A stretch of DNA of 64,000 nt from the NCBI GenBank assembly GCA_963698885.1, contig CAVOSJ010000003.1, positions 310,001 through 374,000 on the forward strand, written 5' to 3'. The stretch comes from JBARKJ01 sp963698885 (GTDB taxonomy: Bacteria > Nitrospirota > JACRHJ01). The notes below the pieces were generated by a model. That model was given only the letters and a program-made list of their open reading frames with translations, searched no databases and was not told the DNA's origin. The position numbers were made by a program, and so were the translations under genes. Of this stretch, positions 17,262 through 26,504 are shown piece by piece; positions within the stretch are counted from its first letter, which is position 1; each line of letters opens with the position of its first letter.

Positions 17262-17291
17262 TTGACAAGGTTACGCTCCCGGTAATACAAT
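17262..17291 (+). promoter_or_regulatory. Sigma-70-type promoter for the ACP–ExbBD operon
   Basis: TTGACA, 18-nt spacer, TACAAT, 41 nt before the ACP start. It separates the ACP–exbBD–cobH–aspC unit from the preceding cluster. Confidence 0.75.
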
Positions 17292-17332
17292 AATCTCTCG
17301 TTTTTCTATAGTTTTGAAGGAGGCAGTGCAAG

Positions 17333-17599
17333 ATGCAGGAAGTAGAGTTGATGGAAGTCAAAGACAGGCTGAAAAAACTGATAATCCAGAGGTTGAAGCT
17401 CCAGATGGAGCCGGAGGCAATGGACGACGACGCGCCGCTTTTCGGTGAAGGGCTGGGCCTGGATTCGATAGACGCGCTGGAGCTCGTCGTGGGCCTGGAG
17501 CAGGAGTTCGGAGTGCAGGTGCCGGACGAGGCGGTGGGCCGGGAGGCTTTCGCTTCTATAAACGCGCTCGCTGAATTCGTCCTTAAAAATTCAAAATAA
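17333..17599 (+). CDS. Stand-alone acyl carrier protein
   Basis: An 88-aa acidic helical carrier protein. The phosphopantetheine serine is in GLDSIDALELV near residue 44, preceded by DDDAPLFGEGLG. An AGGAGG site precedes the ATG. No fatty-acid synthase genes are adjacent; instead ExbB/ExbD follow 25 nt downstream. It is therefore more likely a dedicated ACP (lipid, polyene or envelope modification) than the housekeeping AcpP. The partner enzymes are not in the window. Confidence 0.88.
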   Translation: MQEVELMEVKDRLKKLIIQRLKLQMEPEAMDDDAPLFGEGLGLDSIDALELVVGLEQEFGVQVPDEAVGREAFASINALAEFVLKNSK

Positions 17600-17624
17600 C
17601 AATACATCACGGAGGATTAGGGGC

Positions 17625-18251
17625 ATGTTTCAAGACCTAAGCTTTTTCCAACTCCTGTCAAAAGGCGGCTGGACTATGATAGTCCTTGCCGGGTTTTCCA
17701 TTCTTTCAATCGCGGTAATGCTGGAGAGGGGATGGGTATTCCACAAGGCGGAGAAAGGCAAATCGGAATTTCTGGGCAGGCTTAAAAAAGTCCTGCGGTC
17801 AGGGAATATCTCCGATGCGCTTGAGCTTTGCGAAAGTTCCACCACGTCGCTCGCCTCTATCGTAAAAGCCGGCCTTTCCTCGTTCCACCACGGTGAAGAG
17901 GCGATGGGCGAGTCTATGGAGAAGGCCGCGATGAAGGAGACGCTGCACCTGGAGAGAAATCTCGGCATAATAGGCACCACCGGAAGCGTCACGCCTTTCG
18001 TCGGCCTCTTCGGCACCGTCATCGGCATCATCCGCGCATTCCACGACCTCTCCATGGCATCTGGCGGCGGCCCGGCGGTAGTCGCCAACGGCATCGCGGA
18101 GGCCCTGGTGGCCACGGCCACCGGTCTTTTCGTGGCGGTCCCGGCGGTCATAATGTTCAATTACTACACCCACCGCGTCAACAGGATGGTCTCGGAGATG
18201 GAGTCCACCGCTTCCGAGGCTATAGATACGTTGCTCGAGAGGAAGTCATAA
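17625..18251 (+). CDS. exbB: MotA/TolQ/ExbB proton channel family protein
   Basis: Inner-membrane subunit of an energy-transducing channel. A hydrophobic helix spans residues 14–34 (WTMIVLAGFSILSIAVMLERG). Two more occur in the family region GTTGSVTPFVGLFGTVIGII and ALVATATGLFVAVPAVIMFNY. The length of 208 aa fits ExbB/TolQ. It is paired with exbD one base downstream. A TonB gene is not in the window, so Tol-type and Ton-type roles cannot be separated. Confidence 0.93.
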   Translation: MFQDLSFFQLLSKGGWTMIVLAGFSILSIAVMLERGWVFHKAEKGKSEFLGRLKKVLRSGNISDALELCESSTTSLASIVKAGLSSFHHGEEAMGESMEKAAMKETLHLERNLGIIGTTGSVTPFVGLFGTVIGIIRAFHDLSMASGGGPAVVANGIAEALVATATGLFVAVPAVIMFNYYTHRVNRMVSEMESTASEAIDTLLERKS

Positions 18252-18252
18252 T

Positions 18253-18681
18253 ATGCGCAAATGGGGCCTTACCAGGACCAGCAAGACCAAGATAATGTCC
18301 GACATCAACATCACTCCGCTCACGGACGTGGTAATGGTGCTCCTGGTCATTTTCATGGTTACGACGCCGCTCATGATGAACAATGCGTTCAAAATAAAGC
18401 TTCCGCAGGCTTCTACCGCGGAGCCGCAGGAAGAGCAGACTACCGTCGTGTCCGTCGCTCCCGGAAACATAATCTACCTGAATAAAGCCCAGGTCACCAT
18501 GGATGATTTAAAAGGGCTCCTGGCCTCCCGCATGGCGGTAAGCCCTGACAAGACGGTCGTCATAAAGGCCGACGAGACTGTCATGGAGGGTGTGGTCGTG
18601 AAGATCCTGGACATGGCAAAACAGGCCGGGGCTTTGAGACTCGCCATAGCGACGGACCAAAAGAAAGAGGGGAACAAGTAG
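18253..18681 (+). CDS. exbD: ExbD/TolR family biopolymer transport protein
   Basis: Partner of the ExbB-like channel. A short cytoplasmic N-terminus (ISDINITPLTDVV-type, here MSDINITPLTDVVMVLLV) contains the proton-carrying Asp in the single transmembrane helix (residues 22–40). A periplasmic domain follows (VVIKADETVMEGVVVKILD). It has 142 aa. It is followed almost directly by cobH, hinting at coupling to TonB-dependent cobalamin or metal uptake; that link is inference. Confidence 0.93.
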   Translation: MRKWGLTRTSKTKIMSDINITPLTDVVMVLLVIFMVTTPLMMNNAFKIKLPQASTAEPQEEQTTVVSVAPGNIIYLNKAQVTMDDLKGLLASRMAVSPDKTVVIKADETVMEGVVVKILDMAKQAGALRLAIATDQKKEGNK

Positions 18682-18682
18682 G

Positions 18683-19315
18683 TTGGAATTCCTATCGGAC
18701 CCCCGCGCAATCGAGACTAGAAGCTTTGAGATTATCGAAGGGCTTCTCGCGGGCAAAGAATTTAAGGGTCCGGAGAAGGAAGTCCTGAAAAGGGTCGTGC
18801 ATGCGACCGCCGACCTGGAGTTCGCGGACCTGCTGATCTTCTCCGAAGGATCGACCGCCGCCGGTATTTCCGCCATCGCCTCATCCTGCAATATAATAAC
18901 TGACGTGAATATGCTGCGAGCCGGCATAACGAAAGAAAGGCCGGGCGCCGCCGAGGCCTTCTGTTTCATTACCGACCAGGACGTAAAACAGACTGCCAAA
19001 GGCGAAGGGATTACACGCTCCGCGGCAGGCATAAGAAAGGCCGCCGGGCTTGGCTTGCTTGACGGCTCCATCGTGGCCATAGGCAACGCCCCGACGGCGC
19101 TTTTTGAGCTGATACGCCTTCTGAAAGAGGGGGTCAGGCCGGCGCTTATTGTGGGTGTGCCGGTGGGGTTCGTTGGCGCGGCGGAATCGAAAGAGGCGCT
19201 GGAGAGCGTGCGGGAAGTCCCATTTATCACCAACCGCGGCAGAAAAGGCGGGACTCCGGTTGCGGCGGCTGTGGTGAATGCAATAATAAAATTAGCAAAT
19301 CAAGGAGGCTTTTGA
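18683..19315 (+). CDS. cobH: Precorrin-8X methylmutase
   Basis: Corrin-ring enzyme that moves a methyl group from C-11 to C-12 (CobH/CbiC). The catalytic His is H40 in RVVHATADLEFADLL. DVNMLRAGI, GNAPTALFEL, VGVPVGFVGAAESKE and NRGRKGGTPVAAAVVNA complete the signature. The length of 210 aa is normal. The start is TTG just after the exbD stop. No other corrin genes adjoin it, although a CbiMQO cobalt transporter lies at 48953–51288. Confidence 0.94.
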   Translation: MEFLSDPRAIETRSFEIIEGLLAGKEFKGPEKEVLKRVVHATADLEFADLLIFSEGSTAAGISAIASSCNIITDVNMLRAGITKERPGAAEAFCFITDQDVKQTAKGEGITRSAAGIRKAAGLGLLDGSIVAIGNAPTALFELIRLLKEGVRPALIVGVPVGFVGAAESKEALESVREVPFITNRGRKGGTPVAAAVVNAIIKLANQGGF

Positions 19316-19316
19316 G

Positions 19317-20510
19317 ATGGTTCTGGCGGAGCGAGTAAAAGGTATTAAACCTTCTCCCACTCTCGCGGTGGACGCGAGGGCGAAGGCGATGAAGGCGGAA
19401 GGTATAGACGTGGTGGGTTTTGGCGCGGGAGAGCCTGATTTTGACACGCCGGAGAATATAAAGGAAGCGGCGGTCAATGCATTAAAAAACGGTTTCACGA
19501 AATATACCGCCGTCGGCGGCACGGACGAGCTTAAAGACGCCATAATCAATAAACTGAAAAACGACAACGGCATCTTGTACGACCGTTCTCAGATAATCGT
19601 TTCCACCGGCGCGAAGCATTCGCTATACAACGTGGCCCAGGCGCTCTACGGGCCCGGCGACGAGGTGATAATCCCGGCTCCTTACTGGGTGTCATACCCC
19701 GATCAGGTCATTTTAAACGACGCGACGCCGGTTATAGTCCAGACGAGGGAAGACGAGGGATTCGTCCTGACGGCGGAGGCCTTTGAGAGGGCCATAACGC
19801 CAAAGACCAAGGCGCTGATACTGAACAGCCCGTCCAACCCCACCGGCCTCGGTTATCCGAAAGAGGCGCTGGAGAAGATCGCGGAGGTGGCGGTCAGGCA
19901 CAAGGTGATGGTAATTTCGGACGAGATTTATGAGAAGATTACCTATGACGGCTTCCGGCACGTCAGCATCGCCTCGCTGGGAAGCGAAATTAAAGACCTG
20001 ACAATCACGATCAACGGCTTGTCCAAATCACACGCCATGACCGGCTGGAGGCTGGGCTATGCCGCCGGGCCGAAGGAAGTCATCGGCGCGATGACCAAGA
20101 TACAGTCCCAGAGCACTTCCAACCCGTGCTCCATCACGCAAAAAGCGGCGGTGGAGGCCCTGAACGGCCCGCAGGACTTCCTGCCGCTGATGGTCGCGGA
20201 GTTCGACAAGAGGCGCAAATATATCGTGGAGCGCCTGAACGCGATACCGGGGGTTTCCTGCCCGACGCCGGTGGGGGCGTTCTACGCCTTCCCGCGCGTC
20301 TCCCCGATATACGGGAAAAGTTTTAAGGGCAAGGAGATAAAAGGCTCCGCAGACCTCGCGGCATATCTCCTGGAGGAGGCGAAGGTGGCTGTGGTTTCCG
20401 GCGACGCCTTCGGCGCGGACGAGTACATCCGGCTCTCTTACGCGACCTCCATGGCGGCAATCGAGAAGGGCCTGGACAGGATAGCGAAGGCGGTGTCGGA
20501 ACTGTCCTAA
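19317..20510 (+). CDS. aspC: Aspartate aminotransferase (class I, PLP)
   Basis: Transfers the amino group between aspartate and 2-oxoglutarate. Motifs: GAGEPDFDTP near residue 36, the Asn in SPSNPTG, SDEIYEK, the PLP-Schiff-base lysine K237 in NGLSKSHAMTGWRLGY, and the C-terminal Arg in YIRLSYATS. At 397 aa it matches the Ib-type enzymes of many bacteria. AAGGAGGC precedes the ATG. It could also use prephenate, as some Ib members do. Confidence 0.94.
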   Translation: MVLAERVKGIKPSPTLAVDARAKAMKAEGIDVVGFGAGEPDFDTPENIKEAAVNALKNGFTKYTAVGGTDELKDAIINKLKNDNGILYDRSQIIVSTGAKHSLYNVAQALYGPGDEVIIPAPYWVSYPDQVILNDATPVIVQTREDEGFVLTAEAFERAITPKTKALILNSPSNPTGLGYPKEALEKIAEVAVRHKVMVISDEIYEKITYDGFRHVSIASLGSEIKDLTITINGLSKSHAMTGWRLGYAAGPKEVIGAMTKIQSQSTSNPCSITQKAAVEALNGPQDFLPLMVAEFDKRRKYIVERLNAIPGVSCPTPVGAFYAFPRVSPIYGKSFKGKEIKGSADLAAYLLEEAKVAVVSGDAFGADEYIRLSYATSMAAIEKGLDRIAKAVSELS

Positions 20511-20593
20511 ATATACTGCCGGATTGTACTTTTCGCTTGCAATCCGTAGCTGTTTGTGATAAAAATTACAGTAACTCAGAAGCAAATACTGCT

Positions 20594-20664
20594 GGGTGGG
20601 CTCGAAAGGCCCACTCTTTTTGTTTAAAGACTTTTAAAGTCGCTGGCCCCCGTTTTTATGGGGG
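20594..20664 (+). promoter_or_regulatory. Structured leader of the rimP–nusA operon
   Basis: Two hairpins before rimP. The first, 20594–20616, pairs GGGTGGGC with GCCCACTC around a TCGAAAG loop and is followed by T5, so it can end aspC transcripts or act as an attenuator. The second, 20647–20664, pairs C5 with G5 around GTTTTTAT just upstream of the start. Such leaders are common before nusA operons, where NusA adjusts its own expression; regulation here is inferred. Confidence 0.65.
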
Positions 20665-20684
20665 TGACAAAACAGGGTGTCCGC

Positions 20685-21152
20685 ATGGCCAGGGAAAAGG
20701 TAGTCGAGGCCGCGAGGCGTGTCGTCGGGCCAGTGATTGAGGGGATGGGCTTTGAGCTGGCCGACCTTAAGTTCATCATGGAGAGCGGCCGCTGGCGCCT
20801 GCAATTTTTCATAGATAAGCCGGGCGGAGTGACCCTTAGCGACTGCGAGACTGTCAGCCGGGAGATAAGCACCTTAATCGAGGTGGAAGACTTCATCCAG
20901 GGCGCGTACGTCCTGGAAGTCTCCTCTCCGGGGCTGAACAGGCCGCTTTATAAGCCCGCCGACTACGAGCGTTTCACCGGCAAGCTTGCCAAGGTGAAGA
21001 CGAACGAGGCTATCGACGGGCAGAAGGTAATGGTCGGCAGGATAGATTCGCCGGATAATGACGGGTTTAATCTACTCTTAAATGACGGGAAAAAGACGGT
21101 CTATATAAAATATGGGCAGGTCGAGAAGGCCCGCCTCGAAGTCGAATTTTAG
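20685..21152 (+). CDS. rimP: Ribosome maturation factor RimP
   Basis: Assists 30S subunit maturation. The N-terminal alpha/beta domain (ARRVVGPVIEGMGFELADLKF) and the conserved YVLEVSSPGLNRPL segment are diagnostic, followed by a C-terminal SH3-like domain. I chose ATG 20685, which gives 155 aa and the usual N-terminus. An in-frame ATG at 20658 would add nine residues but lies inside a G/C hairpin. nusA follows after 13 nt, the universal order. Confidence 0.94.
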   Translation: MAREKVVEAARRVVGPVIEGMGFELADLKFIMESGRWRLQFFIDKPGGVTLSDCETVSREISTLIEVEDFIQGAYVLEVSSPGLNRPLYKPADYERFTGKLAKVKTNEAIDGQKVMVGRIDSPDNDGFNLLLNDGKKTVYIKYGQVEKARLEVEF

Positions 21153-21165
21153 GAGGATTTTTTCC

Positions 21166-22338
21166 ATGAACCACGAACTGATTACCGTGATCGACCAGAT
21201 ATGCAAGGAGAAGGGCATATCAAAGGACGTGCTCCTCGAAGCGGTGGAGTCCGCCCTGGTCTCGGCGGCAAGGAGAAAGTTCCCGGAAAACGAAAATATA
21301 AGGGTCAAAGTCGATCCGAAAAACGGAAAAATTTCCATTCATTTGATTTATCAGGTAGTGACGGAAGTAGAGGAACCCGGGAACCAGATGACGCTCGAAG
21401 AGGCGAAGGAACTGGACCCGAACGCCGAAATCGGCGGCGAGGTGGACATCCTCCAGGACTTTGAAGGTTACGGGCGCATAGCCGCCCAGACCGCGAAGCA
21501 GGTAATTGTGCAGCGGGTCAAGGAGGCCGAGCGCGACATCATCGTGAGTGAGTACTCCGGCAGGATAGGCGACCTTGTGAACGGTATCGTAATGCGCCAG
21601 GAGAAGGGCAACTACATCATCGACATCGGAAAGACCGAAGCGGTCCTCCCGATGCGCGAGCAGGCCCCCCGGGAGAGCTACAAACAGGGCGACAGGGTGC
21701 GGGCATACCTGCTGGACGTCCGAACCACCAACAAGGGGCCGCAGATAGTGCTCTCCAGGAGCAACCCGGAACTCGTCTCGAAGCTCTTTGAAATGGAAGT
21801 GCCTGAGATTTACGAAAATATTGTCCAGATAAAAGGCGCGGTGCGCGAGGCTGGCGACAGGACGAAGATTGCAGTCCAGTCAAGGGATTCCGCCGTGGAC
21901 CCGGTCGGCGCATGCGTCGGGATGAAGGGTTCCAGGGTCCAGGCGGTCGTCCGGGAACTCCGGGGGGAGAAAATAGACATCATCCCCTGGACGGAGGACC
22001 CCATACAGTTCATAAGCAAGGCTCTCTCTCCCGCTACCGTGGAAAAGGTCGCGGTGGACGAGGACGAGAAATCCGCGCTGGTTATAGTATCGGATACCCA
22101 GTTATCGCTTGCGATAGGCAAGAAGGGTCAGAACGTGCGGCTCGCCGCGAAGCTTACCGGCTGGAAGATAGACATCTACTCCGAGTCCGAATACGACAAG
22201 ATGACCGTGAAGGACAGGGAGAAGGAGATAGAGGAGGCAATCGCGCGCGAGTCCAGGCTACTGGATGAGGCGCAGGCGGCAGATGCAGAATCGGCCGAAG
22301 CCGCCGAGCCCGAAACGAGCGATGAAGGCGCAGCCTGA
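21166..22338 (+). CDS. nusA: Transcription termination/antitermination factor NusA
   Basis: Binds RNA polymerase and RNA to modulate pausing, termination and antitermination. N-terminal domain (residues 1–125), S1 domain (GDLVNGIVMRQEKGNYIIDIG), and two KH domains (DPVGACVGMKGSRVQAVVREL; LAIGKKGQNVRLAAKLTGWKIDI) are in order. It ends with a short acidic tail and lacks the extra C-terminal repeats of E. coli; 390 aa is normal outside Gammaproteobacteria. TAGGAGG precedes the ATG at 21166. Confidence 0.97.
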   Translation: MNHELITVIDQICKEKGISKDVLLEAVESALVSAARRKFPENENIRVKVDPKNGKISIHLIYQVVTEVEEPGNQMTLEEAKELDPNAEIGGEVDILQDFEGYGRIAAQTAKQVIVQRVKEAERDIIVSEYSGRIGDLVNGIVMRQEKGNYIIDIGKTEAVLPMREQAPRESYKQGDRVRAYLLDVRTTNKGPQIVLSRSNPELVSKLFEMEVPEIYENIVQIKGAVREAGDRTKIAVQSRDSAVDPVGACVGMKGSRVQAVVRELRGEKIDIIPWTEDPIQFISKALSPATVEKVAVDEDEKSALVIVSDTQLSLAIGKKGQNVRLAAKLTGWKIDIYSESEYDKMTVKDREKEIEEAIARESRLLDEAQAADAESAEAAEPETSDEGAA

Positions 22339-22915
22339 AAGAACGTGCATAGCCTGCCGCAAGAAGGGCGAAAAAGGGGAGCTTATCAGGATGGCGGCCT
22401 CTCCGGAGGGCGTTATAATAATAGATTATAATGAGAAGGTCCCCGGCAGGGGGGCTTACATATGCCCGGAAAAGCAGTGCATTGAAAAGCTCCTGAAGGG
22501 GGCTGGCGGAGCACTTTCGCGGGCTTTGAAGCAGCAAGTCGAGCCGCCGCTAAGAGATGCCTTCTATAAGGAGCTGACGGATAAGGTCGGGAAAAAAGCC
22601 TCGGCTCTCCTGGGGATGTCGAGGAAGGCGGGGCTGGCCGTATATGGGTTTGACGCGGCGCTGGGCCAGGCTTATAAGACGCCAGGCGGCGTGATGGTGG
22701 TCTCGGAAGACCTGGCGGAGAATAGCCGTAAGAGGCTTTTCGAGAGGATGGACGGGGACAATTCCTTGGTATTTACTTTTTCGGACAAAGAGGCGCTCGG
22801 CGCTATTCTAGGCTCCTCGCCGGTCGGGATAATATACGTGAAGCCGTCGGAGCTCTCGCGGTCTTTGGCGAGGGAACTGTCGCGTTTTTTTAAATGTCAG
22901 CAGGGGGTGATTTAA
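22322..22915 (+). CDS. YlxR–L7Ae-like fusion protein
   Basis: Residues 1–75 are a YlxR (DUF448) RNA-binding domain: C9 and C12 in CIACRKKGEKGELIR, then GRGAYICPEKQC. Residues 95–197 resemble the YlxQ/L7Ae fold (ASALLGMSRKAGLAVYGFDAAL, VMVVSEDLAENS). In many bacteria these are separate neighbours in the nusA–infB operon; here they are one protein of 197 aa. The ATG at 22322 overlaps nusA by 17 nt. The role is probably RNA or ribosome related. Confidence 0.88.
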   Translation: MKAQPERTCIACRKKGEKGELIRMAASPEGVIIIDYNEKVPGRGAYICPEKQCIEKLLKGAGGALSRALKQQVEPPLRDAFYKELTDKVGKKASALLGMSRKAGLAVYGFDAALGQAYKTPGGVMVVSEDLAENSRKRLFERMDGDNSLVFTFSDKEALGAILGSSPVGIIYVKPSELSRSLARELSRFFKCQQGVI

Positions 22916-22918
22916 CCA

Positions 22919-25784
22919 ATGGCAAAACCGAGAGTCTATGACCTCGCGAAGGAATTCAATGTCGATAACAAAGAGATCCTTGCCGAGCTTGAGCGGGCGG
23001 GAGCGGCGGTAAAAAGCCACTCGTCGAGTCTCGAAGAGAGCCAGGTAAAGCTGATCCGGGACAAGTTCGGAAAGGCCAAGGAGAAACCGGTGAAACCGGA
23101 AGTGTTGAAGCTTGGCTCAAAACCTTCCGGCGCCATCAAAATCAAATCGGCCCCTTCCGAGCCCTCTTCCGACGAAGAAGCCAGACCGGCGGCCGCCAAA
23201 AAAGTAGAAAAGGCGGAGATGGAAAAACCGGCTCCTATTTCCCGTTTCGGGAGCTTCTTCAAGCAAAGGAATACTACCGCGGTGGCTACCGGCCCCGGCG
23301 CGGGGACCGCGGAAATCATAAAACCGAAGATCGAGCTCAAGCCCGTTGAACAGCCGCCGGCTGAAGAAAAAATAGAAACCGCGGCGACCGCGGCTCCAGC
23401 TGTTCCCGTCCAGGAAGCTGACGGCACATGAAGTCAAGGCACCCGATGAGTCTAAGGCGATCGAGGAGCCTAAAGCGCCCGAGGGGCCTGTGGCGGCCGA
23501 GGTAAAAACGGCGGAACCTGCCGTGCAGGAACAGCCTAAGGCGCCGCCGATACCGGAAGCGCCTGCAAGGCAGGTTGTACCCCAGGAAATGCTCGACCGT
23601 CTCGCAGCGGACGCTCTCAGGAAGAAGGAACTCGCTTCAGGGCAGCGCAGGCCTTCTCATCCCGCGCCGCCGGCGCAGCAGCAGCAGACGCCGGCGCAGA
23701 AAGAGCAAGCGGCAAAAGAGGCGCTCGCAAAACTGAAAAAGTCGAAGGGACCAAAGCCAGTCCGGACGGAAGTGGAAGTGATGGATGGCGTCGATAAAGT
23801 GCCTACGATTTCGTCCAAGCTGAAGAACCGCCTGCAGACCGTAAAGAAGAAACCGACCGGGCCGGAGACCACCTTCCCCAAAAAAGAAGGGGGCGGACCT
23901 CAGAAGTGGCAGGATTTCAGAGGATCTAAAAAGAGGGGCCAGAAGCAGGATTTCAGAAGCCATCAAAAACATCAGGCCCCTTCAGCCGCTGCCGCGGCCG
24001 TGGATGATATCGCCTCAACTGTGGCAAGGAAAAAGGCCGTGAAAATTACCGAGGGCATTACAGTTAAGGATTTCGCCGACAAGATAGGCGTCAAATCCGG
24101 CGATGTAATTAAAAAGCTTTTTGAGATGGGTATGATGGCGACCATTAATAACGCCATCGATACGGACGCCGCGGTACTCCTGGCGGACCAGTACGGCCTG
24201 AAGGTGGACGTAACGCCGATAACCGACGAGGAGGCCTTTGTCGAAGAGGAACAGGACCGTCCGGAGGACTTGAGGCCGCGTCCCCCCATCGTTACCATTA
24301 TGGGGCACGTCGACCACGGCAAGACCTCGCTCCTTGACGCGATCCGCCAGACGAGCGTGACGAAGGATGAAGCCGGCGGCATCACGCAGCACATCGGCGC
24401 GTACAGGGTGCGCCTGAAGGATAAGGATATAGTATTCCTGGATACCCCGGGTCACGAGGCCTTTACCGCGATGAGGGCGAGGGGTGCACAGGTGACGGAC
24501 ATAGTCGTCCTGGTCGTGGCGGCGGAAGACGGCGTGCGTCCCCAGACCCTGGAAGCCATTAACCATTCAAAAGCGGCGAAAGTGCCCATTATCGTCGCGA
24601 TAAACAAGATAGACAAGCCTGAAGCAGACCAGGACAGGGTGAAGAGGGAGCTTTCCGACCAGGGCCTTGTGCCGGAAGACTGGGGAGGCGATACGATATT
24701 CGTCCCGGTATCCGCGAAGAAGCGCATCGGCATCGAAAGCCTTCTCGAGATGATACTCCTCCAGGCGGACGTAATGGAGCTGAAGGCAAATCCGAACAAG
24801 CCCGGCCATGGCACTATCATCGAGGCCAAACTTGACAAGGGACGCGGCCCCGTGGCCACTGTGCTGGTCTCCACCGGGACCATCAGGCCCGGAGACGTAT
24901 TCGTAACAGGCCAGCACTCCGGACGCATAAGGATGCTCTTAAACGACAAAGGCAAGAAAGAGAAGGAGGCCACGCCTTCATATCCGGTCGAGGTCATCGG
25001 ACTCTCCGGAGTCCCGCAGGCGGGAGATTCGTTCGTCGTGATGGAAGACGAGAAGAAGGCCCGTCAGGTCGCCCAGTCCAGGATGCAGAAAGTGAGAGAA
25101 GCGGAGCTTGCCCTCCACAAGAGAGTTACGCTCGACGACCTGTTCTCGCAGATCCAGAAGGGCGAGGTCAAAGAGCTTAATATCATAATAAAGGCCGACG
25201 TGCAGGGCTCGGTGGAGGCGGTCTCGGAGTCGCTCATCAAGCTGTCCACGGAAGCGGTCAAGCTGAACGTGATACACGGCTCGGTCGGCGCGATAACGGA
25301 GTCCGACATTATGCTGGCGTCGGCGTCTAACGCCATTATCATAGGTTTCAATATCCGTCCGGAGCCCAAGGCATCCCAGCTTGCGGAGGCGGAGGGTGTG
25401 GACGTAAGGCTATACAACATTATCTACAACGCAATCGACGAGATCCGGCTTGCGATGGAAGGTCTGCTGGAGCCGACGCTCAAGGAGAAGGTACTCGGAC
25501 GCGCGGAGGTCCGTCAGACGTTCAGCGTGCCGAAAATAGGCCTTATCGCCGGATGCTACGTCCTGGACGGCATTATCACAAGAGGGAGCGCGGGAGTCAG
25601 GGTGCTCCGGGACAACGTGGTGGTGTTTGAAGGCAAGCTGTCCTCGCTGAAGCGTTTTAAAGAAGACGTGCGCGAAGTCCAGACAGGATACGAATGCGGC
25701 ATAGGCGTCGAGAACTTCAACGACATCAAAGTCGGTGACGTCATTGAGGCCTATGACGTGGAAAAACTCGCAACGAAACTTTAA
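22919..25784 (+). CDS. infB: Translation initiation factor IF-2 (one-base frameshift in linker)
   Basis: Delivers initiator tRNA to the ribosome. The N-terminal IF2N domain (RVYDLAKEFNVDNKEILAEL) is followed by a long Ala/Pro/Lys-rich linker. The GTPase core has GHVDHGKTSLL, DTPGHEAF and NKIDKPEA, with domains II–IV after. The first frame stops at 23431 and the rest, ending at 25784, is one base out; the shift lies in the linker near 23395–23431. Removing one base gives 954 aa. The gene is essential, so this is almost surely a sequence error. Confidence 0.92.
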
Positions 25785-25787
25785 TTT

Positions 25788-26069
25788 ATGTTCGTTGGGA
25801 TACTTACAGTAGAGATAGTCGTTTATGACGCAGGTTCTTTAAAGAGCAAGCGGAGCGTCGTAAAAGGCCTGAAAGACCGGATACGCAGCAAGTTCAACGT
25901 CTCCGTCGCCGAAGTGGACAACCAGGACCTCTGGCAGAGGGCGACGCTGGGCGTGGCCTGCGTGTCCGGGGAAAAAGCCTTTACCTCGGACGTACTGAAC
26001 AAGGTAGTGGATTTAATCCGCTCCAATACCAGCCTCGAATTAATAGATTATCAAATAGAGGTATTATAG
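25788..26069 (+). CDS. DUF503 (YlxP-like) protein
   Basis: A 93-aa protein of the DUF503/YlxP family: GILTVEIVVYDAGSLKSKR, VKGLKDRIRSKFNVSVAEV, and DLWQRATLGVACVS are the conserved blocks. It lies 3 nt after infB and before rbfA, its usual place. Its function is unknown; location suggests ribosome assembly. Confidence 0.92.
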   Translation: MFVGILTVEIVVYDAGSLKSKRSVVKGLKDRIRSKFNVSVAEVDNQDLWQRATLGVACVSGEKAFTSDVLNKVVDLIRSNTSLELIDYQIEVL

Positions 26070-26083
26070 TAACGCACCTGAAC

Positions 26084-26107
26084 CCCCTTCTTAAGATTAA
26101 GATGGGG
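26084..26107. other. mRNA hairpin between DUF503 and rbfA
   Basis: CCCCTTCTTA and TAAGATGGGG pair with one mismatch around a four-base loop, ending 6 nt before the rbfA ribosome site. There is no T tract. It may be a processing site or may tune rbfA translation. Confidence 0.5.
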
Positions 26108-26129
26108 ATTTAAGGGAGAGTTATGGAAT

Positions 26130-26504
26130 ATGAAATCACACGACTATAAACGAGCCGACAGGGTCGGCGAACAGATACGGGTGGAGCTTTCCGACATCCT
26201 GCTTCGGAAAACCAAGGACCCAAGAGTAGGCTTCGTCACGATAACCTATGTAAAAGTAAGCGACGACTTAAGGAACGCCAGGGTATTCGTCAGCATAATA
26301 GGCGACGCGGCGAGGAAGAAGGAGGCTCTGAAGGGCCTCAAAAGCGGGAGCAGTTTCCTGCGTACCGAACTTGGGCACAGGCTTCAGATCCGCTCGACTC
26401 CGGAGCTTTTCTTCCAGCTGGACGAATCCATTGAAAAAGGTTCGAGGATCCTGGAACTTCTCCGGGGCCTGGATGTTAAAGAGGACGAGGAGGAGGGGGA
26501 ATGA
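26130..26504 (+). CDS. rbfA: Ribosome-binding factor A
   Basis: A 30S maturation factor with a KH-like fold, 124 aa. The signature runs RADRVGEQIRVELSDILLRK, DPRVGFVTITYVKVSDDLRNARVFVS, RTELGHRLQIRSTPELFFQLDESIEKG. The start at 26130 has AAGGGAGAG upstream; an ATG at 26123 is in another frame and opens only an eight-codon ORF. It overlaps nrnA by 4 nt. Confidence 0.95.
   Translation: MKSHDYKRADRVGEQIRVELSDILLRKTKDPRVGFVTITYVKVSDDLRNARVFVSIIGDAARKKEALKGLKSGSSFLRTELGHRLQIRSTPELFFQLDESIEKGSRILELLRGLDVKEDEEEGE

Noticed and set aside
16141..17610. 489-codon minus-strand open frame over the NTPase, GT2 and ACP genes
   Set aside because: It is antisense to three well-supported genes and crosses a promoter; the Ser-rich composition is typical of a shadow frame.
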